From Pelatocladus maniniholoensis HA4357-MV3 (GTDB lineage: Bacteria > Cyanobacteriota > Cyanobacteriia > Cyanobacteriales > Nostocaceae), in NCBI GenBank assembly GCA_019359115.1, contig JAHHHW010000119.1, positions 1-64,000 of the forward strand: 64,000 bases of DNA. The letters run 5' to 3'. Under the pieces are notes generated by a model. That model was not told the DNA's origin and did not search any database. It worked only from the letters and a program-made list of their open reading frames with translations. The position numbers and the translations under genes were made by a program. This document shows positions 9,693 through 18,829 of the stretch, one piece after another; positions within the stretch are counted from its first letter, which is position 1, and each line of letters begins with the position of its first letter.

Positions 9693-10856
9693 CTAACGCT
9701 TGATATTGGATTGAATTTGGTCAAAAACTGCTCCATCTGCAAAAAATTTCTTTTGCACTTGGGCCCATCCACCGTAGTCTTGAACATTTCCCAGATTATT
9801 GACTTTTGTATATTTATCGGCAAGCGCTTTGAGTTCTTTGTTTTGGGCTACTGCTTCGTCTAGAGGTCGGAATCCCAATTTTGCAAATTCTTGTTGTGCT
9901 TCTGGAGTGAAGAGATATTCAACAAAAGCTTCTGCTACTTCACGAGTACCGTGCTTATCAACGTTCTTATCTACTACTGCTATTGGGTTGTCGATGGAGA
10001 TATTCACATCTGGAACCACATAATCAATTTTTTGACCCTTCTGTTGTGCCAGAATTACTTCGTTTTCGTAGTTGATTAAGGCATCTCCTTGACCTTGTTT
10101 GACAAAAGCATCAGTAGCTTCACGGGCATCTTTTGTTAATATTGGTACATTGCTGTAGATTTTGGTAACAAAATCGAGGGCTTTTTCTTCTCCTGCACCT
10201 GTTTTAATGGCTGAGTTCCACAGGGCGAGAAAATTCCAACGGGCAATACCCGATGTTTTAGGATCAGCAGTAATGACTTTAATATCACCTTTCTCCAAGT
10301 CTGCCCAAGTTTTGATATTCTTGGGATTACCTGAGCGAGTGATGAGGGCAGCAACAGTCTTAGAGGCGATCGCATTATTTGGGACTTCTTTTTCCCATCC
10401 AGGTTCAATCAGTCCGGCTTTCTCAATTTTTTGAGTGTCTAAACCAAGCGCCAGGTGAACTACATCTGCTTCCAAACCATCGATCACTGCACGAGTTTGG
10501 GAACCAGAACCGCCATAGCTTTGCCTAAAGGTAACGTTTTGGTTATGCTCTTGCTTCCATTTTTCTACGAACTTAGGAATAATAACATCGTGAGCAGCTT
10601 TGGTAACGGCAAAGGAAACGAGAGTTACTTCGACATCTTGCTTGTTGTTGGCGGCTGAAACAGGACTAGCTGTTGTGGAGTTACCAGCAGTATTGTTGCC
10701 ATTACTGCCAGCAGAACAGGATGCGATCGCCACACTTAGACTCACCCCAACCAAAGCAAGTGATAGAAAACCTTTAATTGATTTAACTCTCACCCCACCA
10801 ATGATTTTTAATAAGGTTTGTCTTGATTTTGTCATAACACGCTGCCACGAATTCAT
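9693..10856 (-). CDS. sbpA: Sulfate-binding periplasmic protein
   Basis: A 387-residue solute-binding lipoprotein of the sulfate/thiosulfate importer. The N-terminus is basic, then hydrophobic, ending at a lipobox-like IASCSAG near residues 45-51, so the mature protein should be lipid-anchored on a Cys. Conserved binding-protein segments include FRQSYGGSGSQTRAVIDGLEADVV, VITADPKTSGIARWNFLALW and GQGDALINYENEV. The start at 10856 has a GGGGT tract nine bases upstream; a second Met lies seven codons in. First gene of sbpA-cysT-cysW, expected to be induced by sulfur starvation. Confidence 0.92.
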   Translation of the reverse strand: MNSWQRVMTKSRQTLLKIIGGVRVKSIKGFLSLALVGVSLSVAIASCSAGSNGNNTAGNSTTASPVSAANNKQDVEVTLVSFAVTKAAHDVIIPKFVEKWKQEHNQNVTFRQSYGGSGSQTRAVIDGLEADVVHLALGLDTQKIEKAGLIEPGWEKEVPNNAIASKTVAALITRSGNPKNIKTWADLEKGDIKVITADPKTSGIARWNFLALWNSAIKTGAGEEKALDFVTKIYSNVPILTKDAREATDAFVKQGQGDALINYENEVILAQQKGQKIDYVVPDVNISIDNPIAVVDKNVDKHGTREVAEAFVEYLFTPEAQQEFAKLGFRPLDEAVAQNKELKALADKYTKVNNLGNVQDYGGWAQVQKKFFADGAVFDQIQSNIKR

Positions 10857-11020
10857 TCGATTTACCCCGTTTACATAAAATCTACTATTAGTCGGTCGGC
10901 TTATAGTAATTTTGGCTATTTGTGAGTAATATTACATGCGTGCTGCTCAAAAATCAAGAGATTAACTACGCATTATTGGTGGGGAAGGGGATTGGGGTTG
11001 GGGATTGGGGTTTTAAATTA

Positions 11021-11284
11021 GAATCTTCGAGTTCACGACGAGAAATTTCTGGGTTGAAACTGGAATCTTCGAGTTCACGACGAGAAATTTCTGGGTTGAA
11101 ACTGGAATCTTCGAGTTCACGACGAGAAATTTCTAGGTTGAAACTGGAATCTTCGAGTTCACGACGAGAAATTTCTGGGTTGAAACTGGAATCTTCGAGT
11201 TCACGACGAGAAATTTCTAGGTTGAAACTGGAATCTTCGAGTTCACGACGAGAAATTTCTAGGTTGAAACTGGAATCTTCGAGT
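11021..11284. repeat. Seven 42-bp tandem repeats
   Basis: Copies start at 11021, 11063, 11105, 11147, 11189, 11231 and 11273 (last partial), each beginning GAATCTTCGAGTTCACGACG. The copies are almost identical, differing by one G/A. Being 42 bp (14 codons) without stops, they keep frames open on both strands, which explains the spurious ORF across them. I see no start signal or non-repetitive domain that would make either frame a gene. Confidence 0.9.
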
Positions 11285-11294
11285 AAGCGAGTTC

Positions 11295-11329
11295 AAAAAA
11301 CCCGCCTGCGATTTCAATCGCAGTCTCAT
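11295..11329. repeat. 35-bp direct repeat with hairpin, copy 1
   Basis: Identical over 35 bp to 11863-11897. The centre is a perfect 8-bp inverted repeat, CTGCGATT-TC-AATCGCAG. The two copies bracket the CcmS-like gene. Confidence 0.9.
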
Positions 11330-11367
11330 TTGCATTGTCCACAAAAAAACGGCTACGTGGAAGACCC

Positions 11368-11796
11368 TCATTCTTGTAATTGTTGTACTAAAAGTTCTTC
11401 CAAAATATCCAATAAACTATCAACATCCTGACCAATTTGTTGAAAACAATCTGGTGGTGCTGGTTGTGGTTCAAAATGAATCAGCTTGATTTGCTCTTTA
11501 CCTACACCAACCATTACAACTTCAACTTCTGGTTGATAATGTTCTATGATTCCAAGAACTTCCTGAAGCCTATTCTCAACATTATCATTTAATTTTTCTA
11601 TGGCTGCTTTCGGACAATAAACAAAATGCGGTTGAGGTTGCAAATCAATACCGATAGTACCCTGAGTGTCACCATTTTCTAACCACAAACCCCAAGCTAG
11701 CGCGCCTAATTCTTGCTGATGTGCTTTCACAAATTGATCTAATTGGCGACGCCATTTGTTATCAGGTGATTCTGGTTGGGTAGTACCGAAGATCAT
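11368..11796 (-). CDS. Conserved cyanobacterial protein, CcmS-like
   Basis: A 142-residue protein if started at MIFGTTQPESPDNKW; upstream in-frame codons run to 11904 but their first part comes from a dispersed repeat, so I prefer the short form. MGEIIFCEN at 11841 is an intermediate option. Conserved segments are WRRQLDQFVKAHQQELGALAWGL, GIDLQPQPHFVYC and GIIEHYQPEVEV. From memory it resembles the family annotated as beta-carboxysome assembly chaperone CcmS; I cannot confirm that here. A carboxysome role would fit the Rubisco operon elsewhere in the window but there is no linkage. Confidence 0.6.
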   Translation of the reverse strand: MIFGTTQPESPDNKWRRQLDQFVKAHQQELGALAWGLWLENGDTQGTIGIDLQPQPHFVYCPKAAIEKLNDNVENRLQEVLGIIEHYQPEVEVVMVGVGKEQIKLIHFEPQPAPPDCFQQIGQDVDSLLDILEELLVQQLQE

Positions 11797-11862
11797 ATCA
11801 ATTCTGGATTTTGGATTCTCACAAAATATAATCTCACCCATAGACGCAAAAGTGCAAATTTT

Positions 11863-11897
11863 AAAAAACCCGCCTGCGATTTCAATCGCAGTCTCAT
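11863..11897. repeat. 35-bp direct repeat with hairpin, copy 2
   Basis: Second identical copy of the 11295-11329 repeat, overlapping the upstream extension of the CcmS-like reading frame. It argues that codons upstream of 11841 are not part of the gene. Confidence 0.9.
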
Positions 11898-12025
11898 AGC
11901 TCAAGTCTGCTTAAGCAGACTAACTGATTTATATTCATCCCAGCATTGAATCGAAGATTACAGTGTGGGGCTTCTGCCCGTTTAAGCTAAACTCTAAATT
12001 GTAAACCAATACTCGGCATAAGCTT

Positions 12026-12847
12026 ATGAATATCTCGTCAGCGCGGCAATATTTTTACCAGGAAATTCAGCAGCCTGATGAGTATATAGACTTAGCAAGA
12101 ACAGCTTTATATATTGCTCAAGAAGAATACCCTAACCTAGATCCAGAAGAATATATCAATAGTTTGGATACAATGGCAGCAGAATTAGAAGAACGCCTCT
12201 CAGCAGAACGTTATCCTTTACGAATTATCCAAACTATTAATCAATATCTCTATAACGATTTAGGATTTGCGGGAAATAAACAAGAATATTATGACCCCCG
12301 TAATAGCTATTTAAATGATGTGATCGATCGCCGTCTGGGAATTCCGATTACATTGGCGCTAATATATCTAGAAATTGCCCGACGCATTGATTTTCCCATG
12401 ATAGGTATAGGAATGCCGGGACATTTCCTCATTCGTCCTAACATTTCTGATATTGAAATTTTTGTTGATACCTTCAACAACGGTGAGGTTTTATTTCCCC
12501 AAGATTGTCAAGAAAAATTGACTCAAATATATCAGCATCCCGTGACTCTGCAACCAGAATTTTTAGCAGCAGTGACAAATAAACAAATTTTGGCAAGGAT
12601 GTTGACAAATCTCAAATATATATATTTGAACAAACAGGAACTAGAAAAAGCCTTAGCAGCAGTAGAGAGGATATTATTATTATTTCCTGGTTTTGCGTTA
12701 GAGTTACGCGATCGCGGTCTTTTATGTTATCAACTCGGTCGCTTTTCCCAAGCAGCCAACGACTTAGAAACCTATCTAGTCAAAACCCCAGAAGCCCAAG
12801 ATGCATACATGATTCGGCGATTGTTAACTCAGCTTGGAAGAGGATAA
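12026..12847 (+). CDS. SirB1 family protein (transglutaminase-like plus TPR)
   Basis: A 273-residue protein. Residues about 60-170 form the SirB1 N-terminal transglutaminase-like domain with RRLGIPITLALIYLEIARR and GIGMPGHFLIR, where the usual catalytic Cys is absent. Residues about 180-270 form TPR-like helices (LEKALAAVERILLLFPGFALELRDRGLL). Such proteins are usually cytosolic and of unknown biochemical role. The gene is monocistronic; downstream sequence is short repeats and a MITE. Confidence 0.82.
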   Translation: MNISSARQYFYQEIQQPDEYIDLARTALYIAQEEYPNLDPEEYINSLDTMAAELEERLSAERYPLRIIQTINQYLYNDLGFAGNKQEYYDPRNSYLNDVIDRRLGIPITLALIYLEIARRIDFPMIGIGMPGHFLIRPNISDIEIFVDTFNNGEVLFPQDCQEKLTQIYQHPVTLQPEFLAAVTNKQILARMLTNLKYIYLNKQELEKALAAVERILLLFPGFALELRDRGLLCYQLGRFSQAANDLETYLVKTPEAQDAYMIRRLLTQLGRG

Positions 12848-13051
12848 TCATCGGATTTTGGATTTTAGATTACTCTTTGAGAAGCCGCTATCGCGTCTAT
12901 GGATTTTAGATTATTTTGTCTCTCGTGTCTCCCTTGTCCCCCGATCCCCGAACGCGAGTGCGTCTCCTCTGGAGAATCCCCGATCTCCAATCCCTTATCC
13001 CCGATCTCCAATCCCTTATCCCCGATCCCCAATCCCCGATCCCCTATCCCC

Positions 13052-13164
13052 CAATACGGTTCGGATAAGACAAATCGATTGGCATTTAAACCCTGTAGAG
13101 ACGTTGCACTGCAACGTCTCTACATTCCCAAATCATGCGAAAAATCCTTAACCGAACCGTATTG
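13052..13164. mobile_element. MITE, CAATACGG family, copy A
   Basis: A 113-bp non-coding element with terminal inverted repeats CAATACGGTTCGGATAAG and CTTAACCGAACCGTATTG (17 of 18 match) and an internal palindrome around GTAGAGACGTTGCACTGCAACG. It is flanked by 10-bp direct copies of CCCTATCCCC (13042-13051 and 13165-13174), consistent with a target-site duplication, though the surrounding tract is itself repetitive. Related copies lie at 15704-15820 and 58230-58343. The right end supplies the stop codon of the SRPBCC gene. Confidence 0.85.
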
Positions 13165-13606
13165 CCCTATCCCCTATCCCCTCAGCTACAAGTTTAAGTC
13201 GGCGTAACTGAGCTTGCATATCTTGTTTTGTCAAGGTTTCGGCGAAGGTTTTAAAACCCCAACTAACTAGGGGATTAGGTATCTCAAATTCAAAGCGGTT
13301 AATAAGGCGTGTTCCTTTTGCTTGTGGTTGACATTCCCAGCGATCGCGTCCTTTGAAAAAACCCTCGAACCCCCAAACAATCAAACCTGGTTGTCTTTCA
13401 ATCACAACACTATTTAAAGTCGGTTTGATCCCAGGTATTTGAATCACAAATCGACTGCGACTACCAACATCAGTACTCCATTCGCCTACAGGTTCGCAAC
13501 GCAATGCAGGATTGAGCCAACGGTGCATTAAAATGCGATCGCTAATACAGCGTTCAACTACTGCTGCTGAAGTATTAATATCTATCGATTGTTCAAAAAC
13601 TTCCAT
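13148..13606 (-). CDS. SRPBCC (START-like) family protein
   Basis: A 152-residue helix-grip protein of the polyketide cyclase/ligand-binding SRPBCC superfamily. MEVFEQSIDINTSAAVVERCI opens the first strand; WEFE-type lining residues appear in GLIVWGFEGFFKGRDRWECQ. Typical length. The C-terminal residues after GIGDRA are read from the inserted MITE (13148-13164), whose end provides the TAA, so the native C-terminus has been replaced. Ligand unknown. Confidence 0.8.
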   Translation of the reverse strand: MEVFEQSIDINTSAAVVERCISDRILMHRWLNPALRCEPVGEWSTDVGSRSRFVIQIPGIKPTLNSVVIERQPGLIVWGFEGFFKGRDRWECQPQAKGTRLINRFEFEIPNPLVSWGFKTFAETLTKQDMQAQLRRLKLVAEGIGDRAIRFG

Positions 13607-14001
13607 TGCAGATATTTCACTCTATTTTTAATTATATCTGCACTCACATTAACGCAAAATCAGAAAGTAAGAATTGTGGAAATATGCGTCGGAAAAACAA
13701 CTAATAACCATATAGCTATTAATATTTCAGAAAAATTTAATTTCCATGATCCAATTACTATACTATGTATTTGTCAATACAAGTCAACTACTAAGAGATA
13801 TATATTTTAGTTTGCTTTTTTAAATTAAAAAAAATAAAAATTCTGAAATAACGGTTGAGATCAATTACCTGTAAAATTGACTAATTAAATTCAAATGTAA
13901 AACACTACGAAGTTGCTGGAATGTAGAATTGTCAAGGGCAATTTACTCCAAGAGCATCTACAGTGTTTTCTGGAACAAACTTACTTTAATACCGGAAAAC
14001 C
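13607..14001. other. Intergenic between divergent genes
   Basis: AT-rich DNA separating the divergent SRPBCC and channel genes. A 73-codon plus-strand ORF here shows no domain and no start signal, so I leave it out. Promoters for both genes presumably lie here. Confidence 0.5.
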
Positions 14002-15657
14002 ATGAATATAACTTGGCAAAATATAACCCAAGTAATGAGAACTGGTTTGTGTGTTAGGGTGGAAACATTTTTAGCACAATCACCTACATTCCCATCACAA
14101 CAAGACGCAGGATTCAATTCTTATGTGCAGAACTCTTTCCAACAAATAGTTGCATTTCTACCCCGTTTACTGGGAGCAGTAGCAATTTTGTTGATTGGTT
14201 GGTTGATTGCTGCTGGGGTTGCTGCTCTGACGCGAGGAATCCTCAACCGCACACAAATTGATAATCGCATTGCTGCTGGCGTAATTGGACGTGAAGACAG
14301 TCGCCAACTTCCCCAAGTAGAAAAATTGATTTCTAACTTGGTGTTTTGGGGCATTTTACTGCTAACATTAGTTGCTGTTTTAGACACACTGGAGTTAAGG
14401 GTTGCTTCCCAACCGCTTAATACTTTCCTCAGTCAGATTGGTGACTTTTTACCCAGATTCGTAGGGGCGCTGATTTTTGCAGGAGTTGCTTGGTTAGTAG
14501 CAACTGTTGTTAAACTCATCACAATTCGAGGATTACGGGCGTTAAGAATAGACGAACGCTTAAACGCACCAGAAGATAATGCTACTGCTCAAAATCAATT
14601 ACCTCTGAGTGATACCATTGGTAATGCTCTGTATTGGTTCATCTTTTTACTATTTCTGATTCCAATACTAGATACTCTGGGGTTACAACGAGCGCTACTA
14701 CCAGTAGAAGCACTGGTGACAGAGATTTTGGCGATTTTACCGAATATTCTCGGTGCAATCATCATTGCTGCTGTTGGTTGGTTTCTCGCGACTGTTGTAC
14801 AACGGATTGTCACGAATTTACTAGCAGCAACAGGAATCGACAATTTAGGAACTCAATTAGGATTATCCCGTGCTGCGGGAACTCAACCTCTTTCCAGAAT
14901 TATTGGCACAATTGTCTATATTCTGATTTTGATTCCTGTAGCGATCGCCGCATTGAATACTCTGCAAATAGAAGCGATTTCCGTACCAGCGATCGCCATG
15001 TTGCAGCAAATTCTCAATGCACTTCCCGCAATCTTTACAGCGATCGCCATTCTCATTCTTGCCTATTTCTTGGGACGGTTTGTGGCAGATTTAGTCACTA
15101 ACATTTTGACCAGTATAGGTTTTAACAATATTTTGTCTGTCTTAGGTCTATCAACACCCACAAGACAAATTGTCATTCCCCAAGAAGAACCTACAGCACC
15201 AACTCCCATCAGCCGCACACCTTCGGAAATCGCGGGGATTATTGTATTAGTTGGTATCATGCTGTTTGCAACTGTAGCAGCAGTGAATATCCTCAATATC
15301 CCTGCCCTGACAGCACTAGTAACTGGTATTGTCGTTGTACTGGGGCGGATTTTGGCTGGAGTAATTATCTTTGCGATTGGTTTATACCTAGCGAATCTTG
15401 CTTTTAGCATTATTACCAGTTCCGGTAATCCCCAAGCCAGGATTTTAGGTCAAATCACGCGGATTGCTATCATTGCGCTAGTCTCTGCTATGGCGCTGCA
15501 ACAAATCGGTGTAGCACCCGATATTGTTAATCTTGCTTTTGGCTTGCTACTCGGTGCGATCGCAGTGGCGATCGCTCTTGCTTTTGGTTTAGGAACTCGC
15601 GATATAGCCAGAGAACAAGTCCAACAATGGCTAGAATCTTTCAAAAATAGAGGCTAA
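14002..15657 (+). CDS. Multi-TM mechanosensitive-channel-like protein (TM_helix repeats)
   Basis: A 551-residue integral membrane protein. Repeated units of the conserved TM_helix type are visible near residues 45-75, 145-175, 245-275, 335-370 and 440-490 (for example FLPRLLGAVAILLIGWLIA and ILPNILGAIIIAAVGWFLA). This repeat is found in MscS-related and CmpX-type proteins. No MscS beta or cytoplasmic cage domain is seen, so channel activity is family inference. The gene stands alone. Confidence 0.8.
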   Translation: MNITWQNITQVMRTGLCVRVETFLAQSPTFPSQQDAGFNSYVQNSFQQIVAFLPRLLGAVAILLIGWLIAAGVAALTRGILNRTQIDNRIAAGVIGREDSRQLPQVEKLISNLVFWGILLLTLVAVLDTLELRVASQPLNTFLSQIGDFLPRFVGALIFAGVAWLVATVVKLITIRGLRALRIDERLNAPEDNATAQNQLPLSDTIGNALYWFIFLLFLIPILDTLGLQRALLPVEALVTEILAILPNILGAIIIAAVGWFLATVVQRIVTNLLAATGIDNLGTQLGLSRAAGTQPLSRIIGTIVYILILIPVAIAALNTLQIEAISVPAIAMLQQILNALPAIFTAIAILILAYFLGRFVADLVTNILTSIGFNNILSVLGLSTPTRQIVIPQEEPTAPTPISRTPSEIAGIIVLVGIMLFATVAAVNILNIPALTALVTGIVVVLGRILAGVIIFAIGLYLANLAFSIITSSGNPQARILGQITRIAIIALVSAMALQQIGVAPDIVNLAFGLLLGAIAVAIALAFGLGTRDIAREQVQQWLESFKNRG

Positions 15658-15703
15658 TTCAACTTGCAAGGGAAGCATCCCAAATGTTTAAAATCTCCGC
15701 AGA

Positions 15704-15820
15704 GTGTAATACTGCTCGGATAAGACAAATAGATTGACATTTAAACTCACCAGAGACCGTAAATTTACGGTCTCTTCATGTTCAAAAGTATGACGAAAAT
15801 CCTTGTAATAACGAAAATAA
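15704..15820. mobile_element. Degenerate MITE, CAATACGG family, copy C
   Basis: AATACTGCTCGGATAAGACAAATAGATTGACATTTAAAC matches the left half of copy A at 13053-13092 closely, followed by a palindrome AGAGACCGTAAATTTACGGTCTCT and the right arm AAAATCCTTGTAATAACG. The right terminal repeat has decayed, so this is an old copy. It sits just before the aspartoacylase gene. Confidence 0.7.
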
Positions 15821-15843
15821 TATAAATCACTAAAATCACTATT

Positions 15844-16746
15844 ATGAATCAAATCAATCAAGTTGCGATTGTTGGCGCAACTCATGGAAACGAATTTACA
15901 GGGGGATATCTACTCAAAAAATTTGAGCAATTTCCCCATTTGATTCGGCGAACTAGCTTTGAAACTCAAACTTTACTAGCAAACCCCGAAGCTTTCAAAC
16001 TAGGTAAGCGTTATATTGACAAAGACTTGAATCGTTGTTTCCTCAGCCAAGACTTACAAAACTCGACACTTTCGAGTTATGAAGATATTCGAGCAAAAGC
16101 TATCAATAAAATACTAGGGCCAAAAGATAATCCCCAAGTAGATGTAATTTTAGATTTGCACAGTACAACAGCAAACATGGGGTTGAGCATCATCATAGGT
16201 AACAAAAATCCCTTTTGTCTACAATTGTCTGCTTATCTGAGCGCAATCAATCCTCTAGTCAAAGTTTGTTTATCATCAACTAATCAAGCAAGTTCTTTAC
16301 TGAAATCCCTGTGTCAGTGTGGTTTTGTGATTGAAGTTGGGCCTATAGCTCAGGGTGTTTTAAATGCAGATTTATTTCTCAAAACAGAGAGTCTGATTTA
16401 CACAATTTTGGATTATTTAGAAGCATATAACCAAAATCTAATTCCCGAAACTTATGACGAACTTACACTTTATCAAGATATCGGAACTATAGACTATCCC
16501 AGAAATAATTTCGGAGAAATTCAGGCGATGATCCATCCCCAGCTTCAATTTCGAGATTATGAACCTCTTCATCCTGGCGATCCAATATTTCTCAGCTTTG
16601 ATGGTCAAGAAATTACTTATAAAGGAGACTCAATAATCTATCCAATTTTTATTAATGAAGCTGCTTACTATGAAAAAGGAATTGCTATGCGTTTAACTAA
16701 AAAGCAGGAACTAATTAACATTTCTACCTTAACAAGCCATGATTAG
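15844..16746 (+). CDS. Aspartoacylase (AspA/AstE family)
   Basis: A 300-residue zinc carboxypeptidase-fold hydrolase. Metal and catalytic motifs are [11 protein letters not shown] (His/Glu ligands, about 12-22), [16 protein letters not shown] (about 104-113) and [11 protein letters not shown] (catalytic Glu, about 165). Enzymes of this group release acetate or another acyl group from N-acyl-aspartate. Length fits aspartoacylase rather than AstE. The substrate in cyanobacteria is unproven. Confidence 0.87.
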   Translation: MNQINQVAIVGATHGNEFTGGYLLKKFEQFPHLIRRTSFETQTLLANPEAFKLGKRYIDKDLNRCFLSQDLQNSTLSSYEDIRAKAINKILGPKDNPQVDVILDLHSTTANMGLSIIIGNKNPFCLQLSAYLSAINPLVKVCLSSTNQASSLLKSLCQCGFVIEVGPIAQGVLNADLFLKTESLIYTILDYLEAYNQNLIPETYDELTLYQDIGTIDYPRNNFGEIQAMIHPQLQFRDYEPLHPGDPIFLSFDGQEITYKGDSIIYPIFINEAAYYEKGIAMRLTKKQELINISTLTSHD

Positions 16747-16805
16747 CGCTGACATCTTGCAGCATTATCAATTAGCCGTACTACCAGCCTTTGACAGAAA
16801 TATCT

Positions 16806-16924
16806 AATACCAATTAAATATGAAGTTACACATTATTTTAACCCCTCCCAACCTCCCCTTGGTAAGGGGAGGTGCCGAAGGCGGTGGGGTTCTTTTTATG
16901 CATCTTCATATGGAAATGGTATTA
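16806..16924. mobile_element. MITE, AATACCAATT family, copy 1
   Basis: About 119 bp with ends TAATACCA...ATGGTATTA and inner arms ATATGAAG/CTTCATAT. The interior (CACATTATTTTAACCCCTCC) recurs in a second copy at 48167-48313. Non-coding. Confidence 0.75.
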
Positions 16925-16935
16925 GTACTGCAATA

Positions 16936-17433
16936 TCAATTAATATCTGTAGAATCTAGCTTATTTTCATCTTGTTCTTGAACAGCTATGTAAATATTGA
17001 TCAAAGTGGCACAAATGAAAAAGAAAAAGGCTAACCAAAATCCAAAGCTGTAATTCACAAGAATTAAACCTTGTCCTTGTTTGAGAATTTCATTATCAAT
17101 TTTAGATTTAACGATTAGTAATAAAATAAAACCTGCGGCTCCACACCCTGCTGGGATCACAGCACTTTTTTTAGCTTTGAGAAAGCTAGTACCTAAACCA
17201 ATAGCCCCGGAAAGAAAAGCCAGTGCAGCTAAAGGTTCACCAGGTATTTTTTCTTTTTTTGCTGGTTCTCCAAAAATACTTGGTGATTGAATTTCTTTGC
17301 CAGTTGCGAGTTCAACTCCATTTAAAGTAACTAGTGGTTCTTGACGACAAGAAAGAGTAATAAAAGGTAAGAAAAAGCAAATTAATGTTAAAGAAAAGAG
17401 TGCAGGTGAAATCTTTTTAGTAGGATTATTCAT
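16936..17433 (-). CDS. Four-span membrane protein, unknown
   Basis: A 165-residue protein with hydrophobic segments near residues 12-28, 68-85, 93-108 and 128-150, separated by short charged loops. LSCRQEPLVTLNGVELATG after the first segment should face the periplasm. No recognised domain. Its start at 17433 gives a plausible N-terminal anchor. Monocistronic. Confidence 0.6.
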   Translation of the reverse strand: MNNPTKKISPALFSLTLICFFLPFITLSCRQEPLVTLNGVELATGKEIQSPSIFGEPAKKEKIPGEPLAALAFLSGAIGLGTSFLKAKKSAVIPAGCGAAGFILLLIVKSKIDNEILKQGQGLILVNYSFGFWLAFFFFICATLINIYIAVQEQDENKLDSTDIN

Positions 17434-17508
17434 GCTTTTCGCACTTAAGTAATTATTTAAGTATAAGCATAAGACCTATGCAGGTGTCACATACAATTCT
17501 CATGTTTT

Positions 17509-17550
17509 GTTTGTAGTGTAGACGCTCCTATGAGCGTCTACACTACAAAC
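17509..17550. terminator. Perfect 19-bp hairpin
   Basis: GTTTGTAGTGTAGACGCTC pairs perfectly with its complement ending at 17550 around a CTAT loop. No T-tract follows on either side, so it may be a short palindromic repeat element rather than a terminator. Confidence 0.6.
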
Positions 17551-17747
17551 TAGTACAGCACGGCGTAAATAAAGCAACCATTTAAAATAGTCGAAAAGCT
17601 AATAAACTAAGCATTTTTTCTTTTTACTTTTGCCTTTTTACTTTTGCCTTATTATACTAAGTATTGTTTCCTTCACAAAAAGACATAATTAGGTAAAATT
17701 AGGTAAAGCAATTTATGCAGTTGTAAAACAAAGGCGTCAGCAATCTC

Positions 17748-18821
17748 ATGCAGCTGAAATTCAGTGCATCTCGACTTCCCTTAACTCCTCTACTGTTAAT
17801 CGCACCCTTCTTTTTATGGGGAACGGCGATGGTGGCGATGAAAGGAGTAATTTCCCACACAACACCACTGTTTATGGCGGGGGTGCGGATAGTCCCAGCA
17901 GGGGTGCTGATTTTAATAGCAGCCGCTTTTATGGGGAGATCCCAACCCAAAACCTGGACTGCTTGGCTGTGGATTGCTTTATTCGCCTTGGTGGATGGGG
18001 CCTTATTTCAAGGCTTTTTGGCTGAGGGATTAGTCAGAACTAGTGCTGGGTTGGGATCAGTGATGATCGACTCGCAACCATTAGCAGTTGCTTTAATGTC
18101 TTCGTGGCTATTTCAGGAAAGAATTGGTTTGTGGGGATGGTTAGGACTTTTATTAGGTGTGATGGGGATCAGTTTAATTGGCTTACCTGATCAGCTGATT
18201 TTAGGTATTTTGTCTGACAACACTCCCGAATTTTTGCTTTCTCCGACTCTCCCACTTTTAAATTCTCTGTTTGCTAGTGGCGAATGGTTAATGCTGTTAG
18301 CAGCGTTGAGTATGGCGGTGGGTACAGTGATGATCCGCTTTGTTAGCCGTCATACTGATCCCGTCACTGCTACAGGATGGCATATGGTTATAGGTGGTTT
18401 ACCATTGTGGGCGATTTCATCGTTTACAGAATCCCAACAATGGCAGAATCTTGTACCCTCAGACTGGGCAGCTTTAGGATATGCTACGGTATTTGGCAGC
18501 GCGATCGCCTATGCATTGTTTTTCTATTTTGCTTCTAGCGGTAATCTTACTAGTCTCAGTTCTCTGACTTTTCTCACGCCTGTATTTGCCTTATTATTTG
18601 GCAATCTATTACTGCAAGAAATCCTCAGTCCCTTACAGTGGATAGGAGTTGGTTTGACTTTAGTTAGTATTTACCTGATTAATCAACGCGATGTGTTAGC
18701 TGCTGTAGAGGGGATTGGGGAAGGGGGGGTTTCCTCTGGGGATAAGGAGGATCGGGGACAAGGAGGACAAGAAGAATTGTTAGCAACTAACCAGCAACCA
18801 GCAACCAGCAACAAGCACTAA
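17748..18821 (+). CDS. DMT-superfamily permease (EamA domains)
   Basis: A 357-residue protein with about ten membrane spans arranged as two EamA repeats (residues about 15-150 and 185-310). GTAMVAMKGVI and GSAIAYALFFYFASSG are typical. The C-terminal 35 residues are hydrophilic and read through a GGGGATTGGGG-type intergenic repeat, so the tail has probably been extended by repeat sequence. Likely an exporter of small metabolites; the substrate is unknown. Confidence 0.82.
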   Translation: MQLKFSASRLPLTPLLLIAPFFLWGTAMVAMKGVISHTTPLFMAGVRIVPAGVLILIAAAFMGRSQPKTWTAWLWIALFALVDGALFQGFLAEGLVRTSAGLGSVMIDSQPLAVALMSSWLFQERIGLWGWLGLLLGVMGISLIGLPDQLILGILSDNTPEFLLSPTLPLLNSLFASGEWLMLLAALSMAVGTVMIRFVSRHTDPVTATGWHMVIGGLPLWAISSFTESQQWQNLVPSDWAALGYATVFGSAIAYALFFYFASSGNLTSLSSLTFLTPVFALLFGNLLLQEILSPLQWIGVGLTLVSIYLINQRDVLAAVEGIGEGGVSSGDKEDRGQGGQEELLATNQQPATSNKH

Positions 18822-18829
18822 GCACTAAA

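Noticed and set aside
10922-11431. 169-codon plus-strand ORF of SSSSRREIS repeats
   Set aside because: It is produced by the 42-bp tandem repeat, which leaves both strands open, and it lacks a start signal or unique domain.
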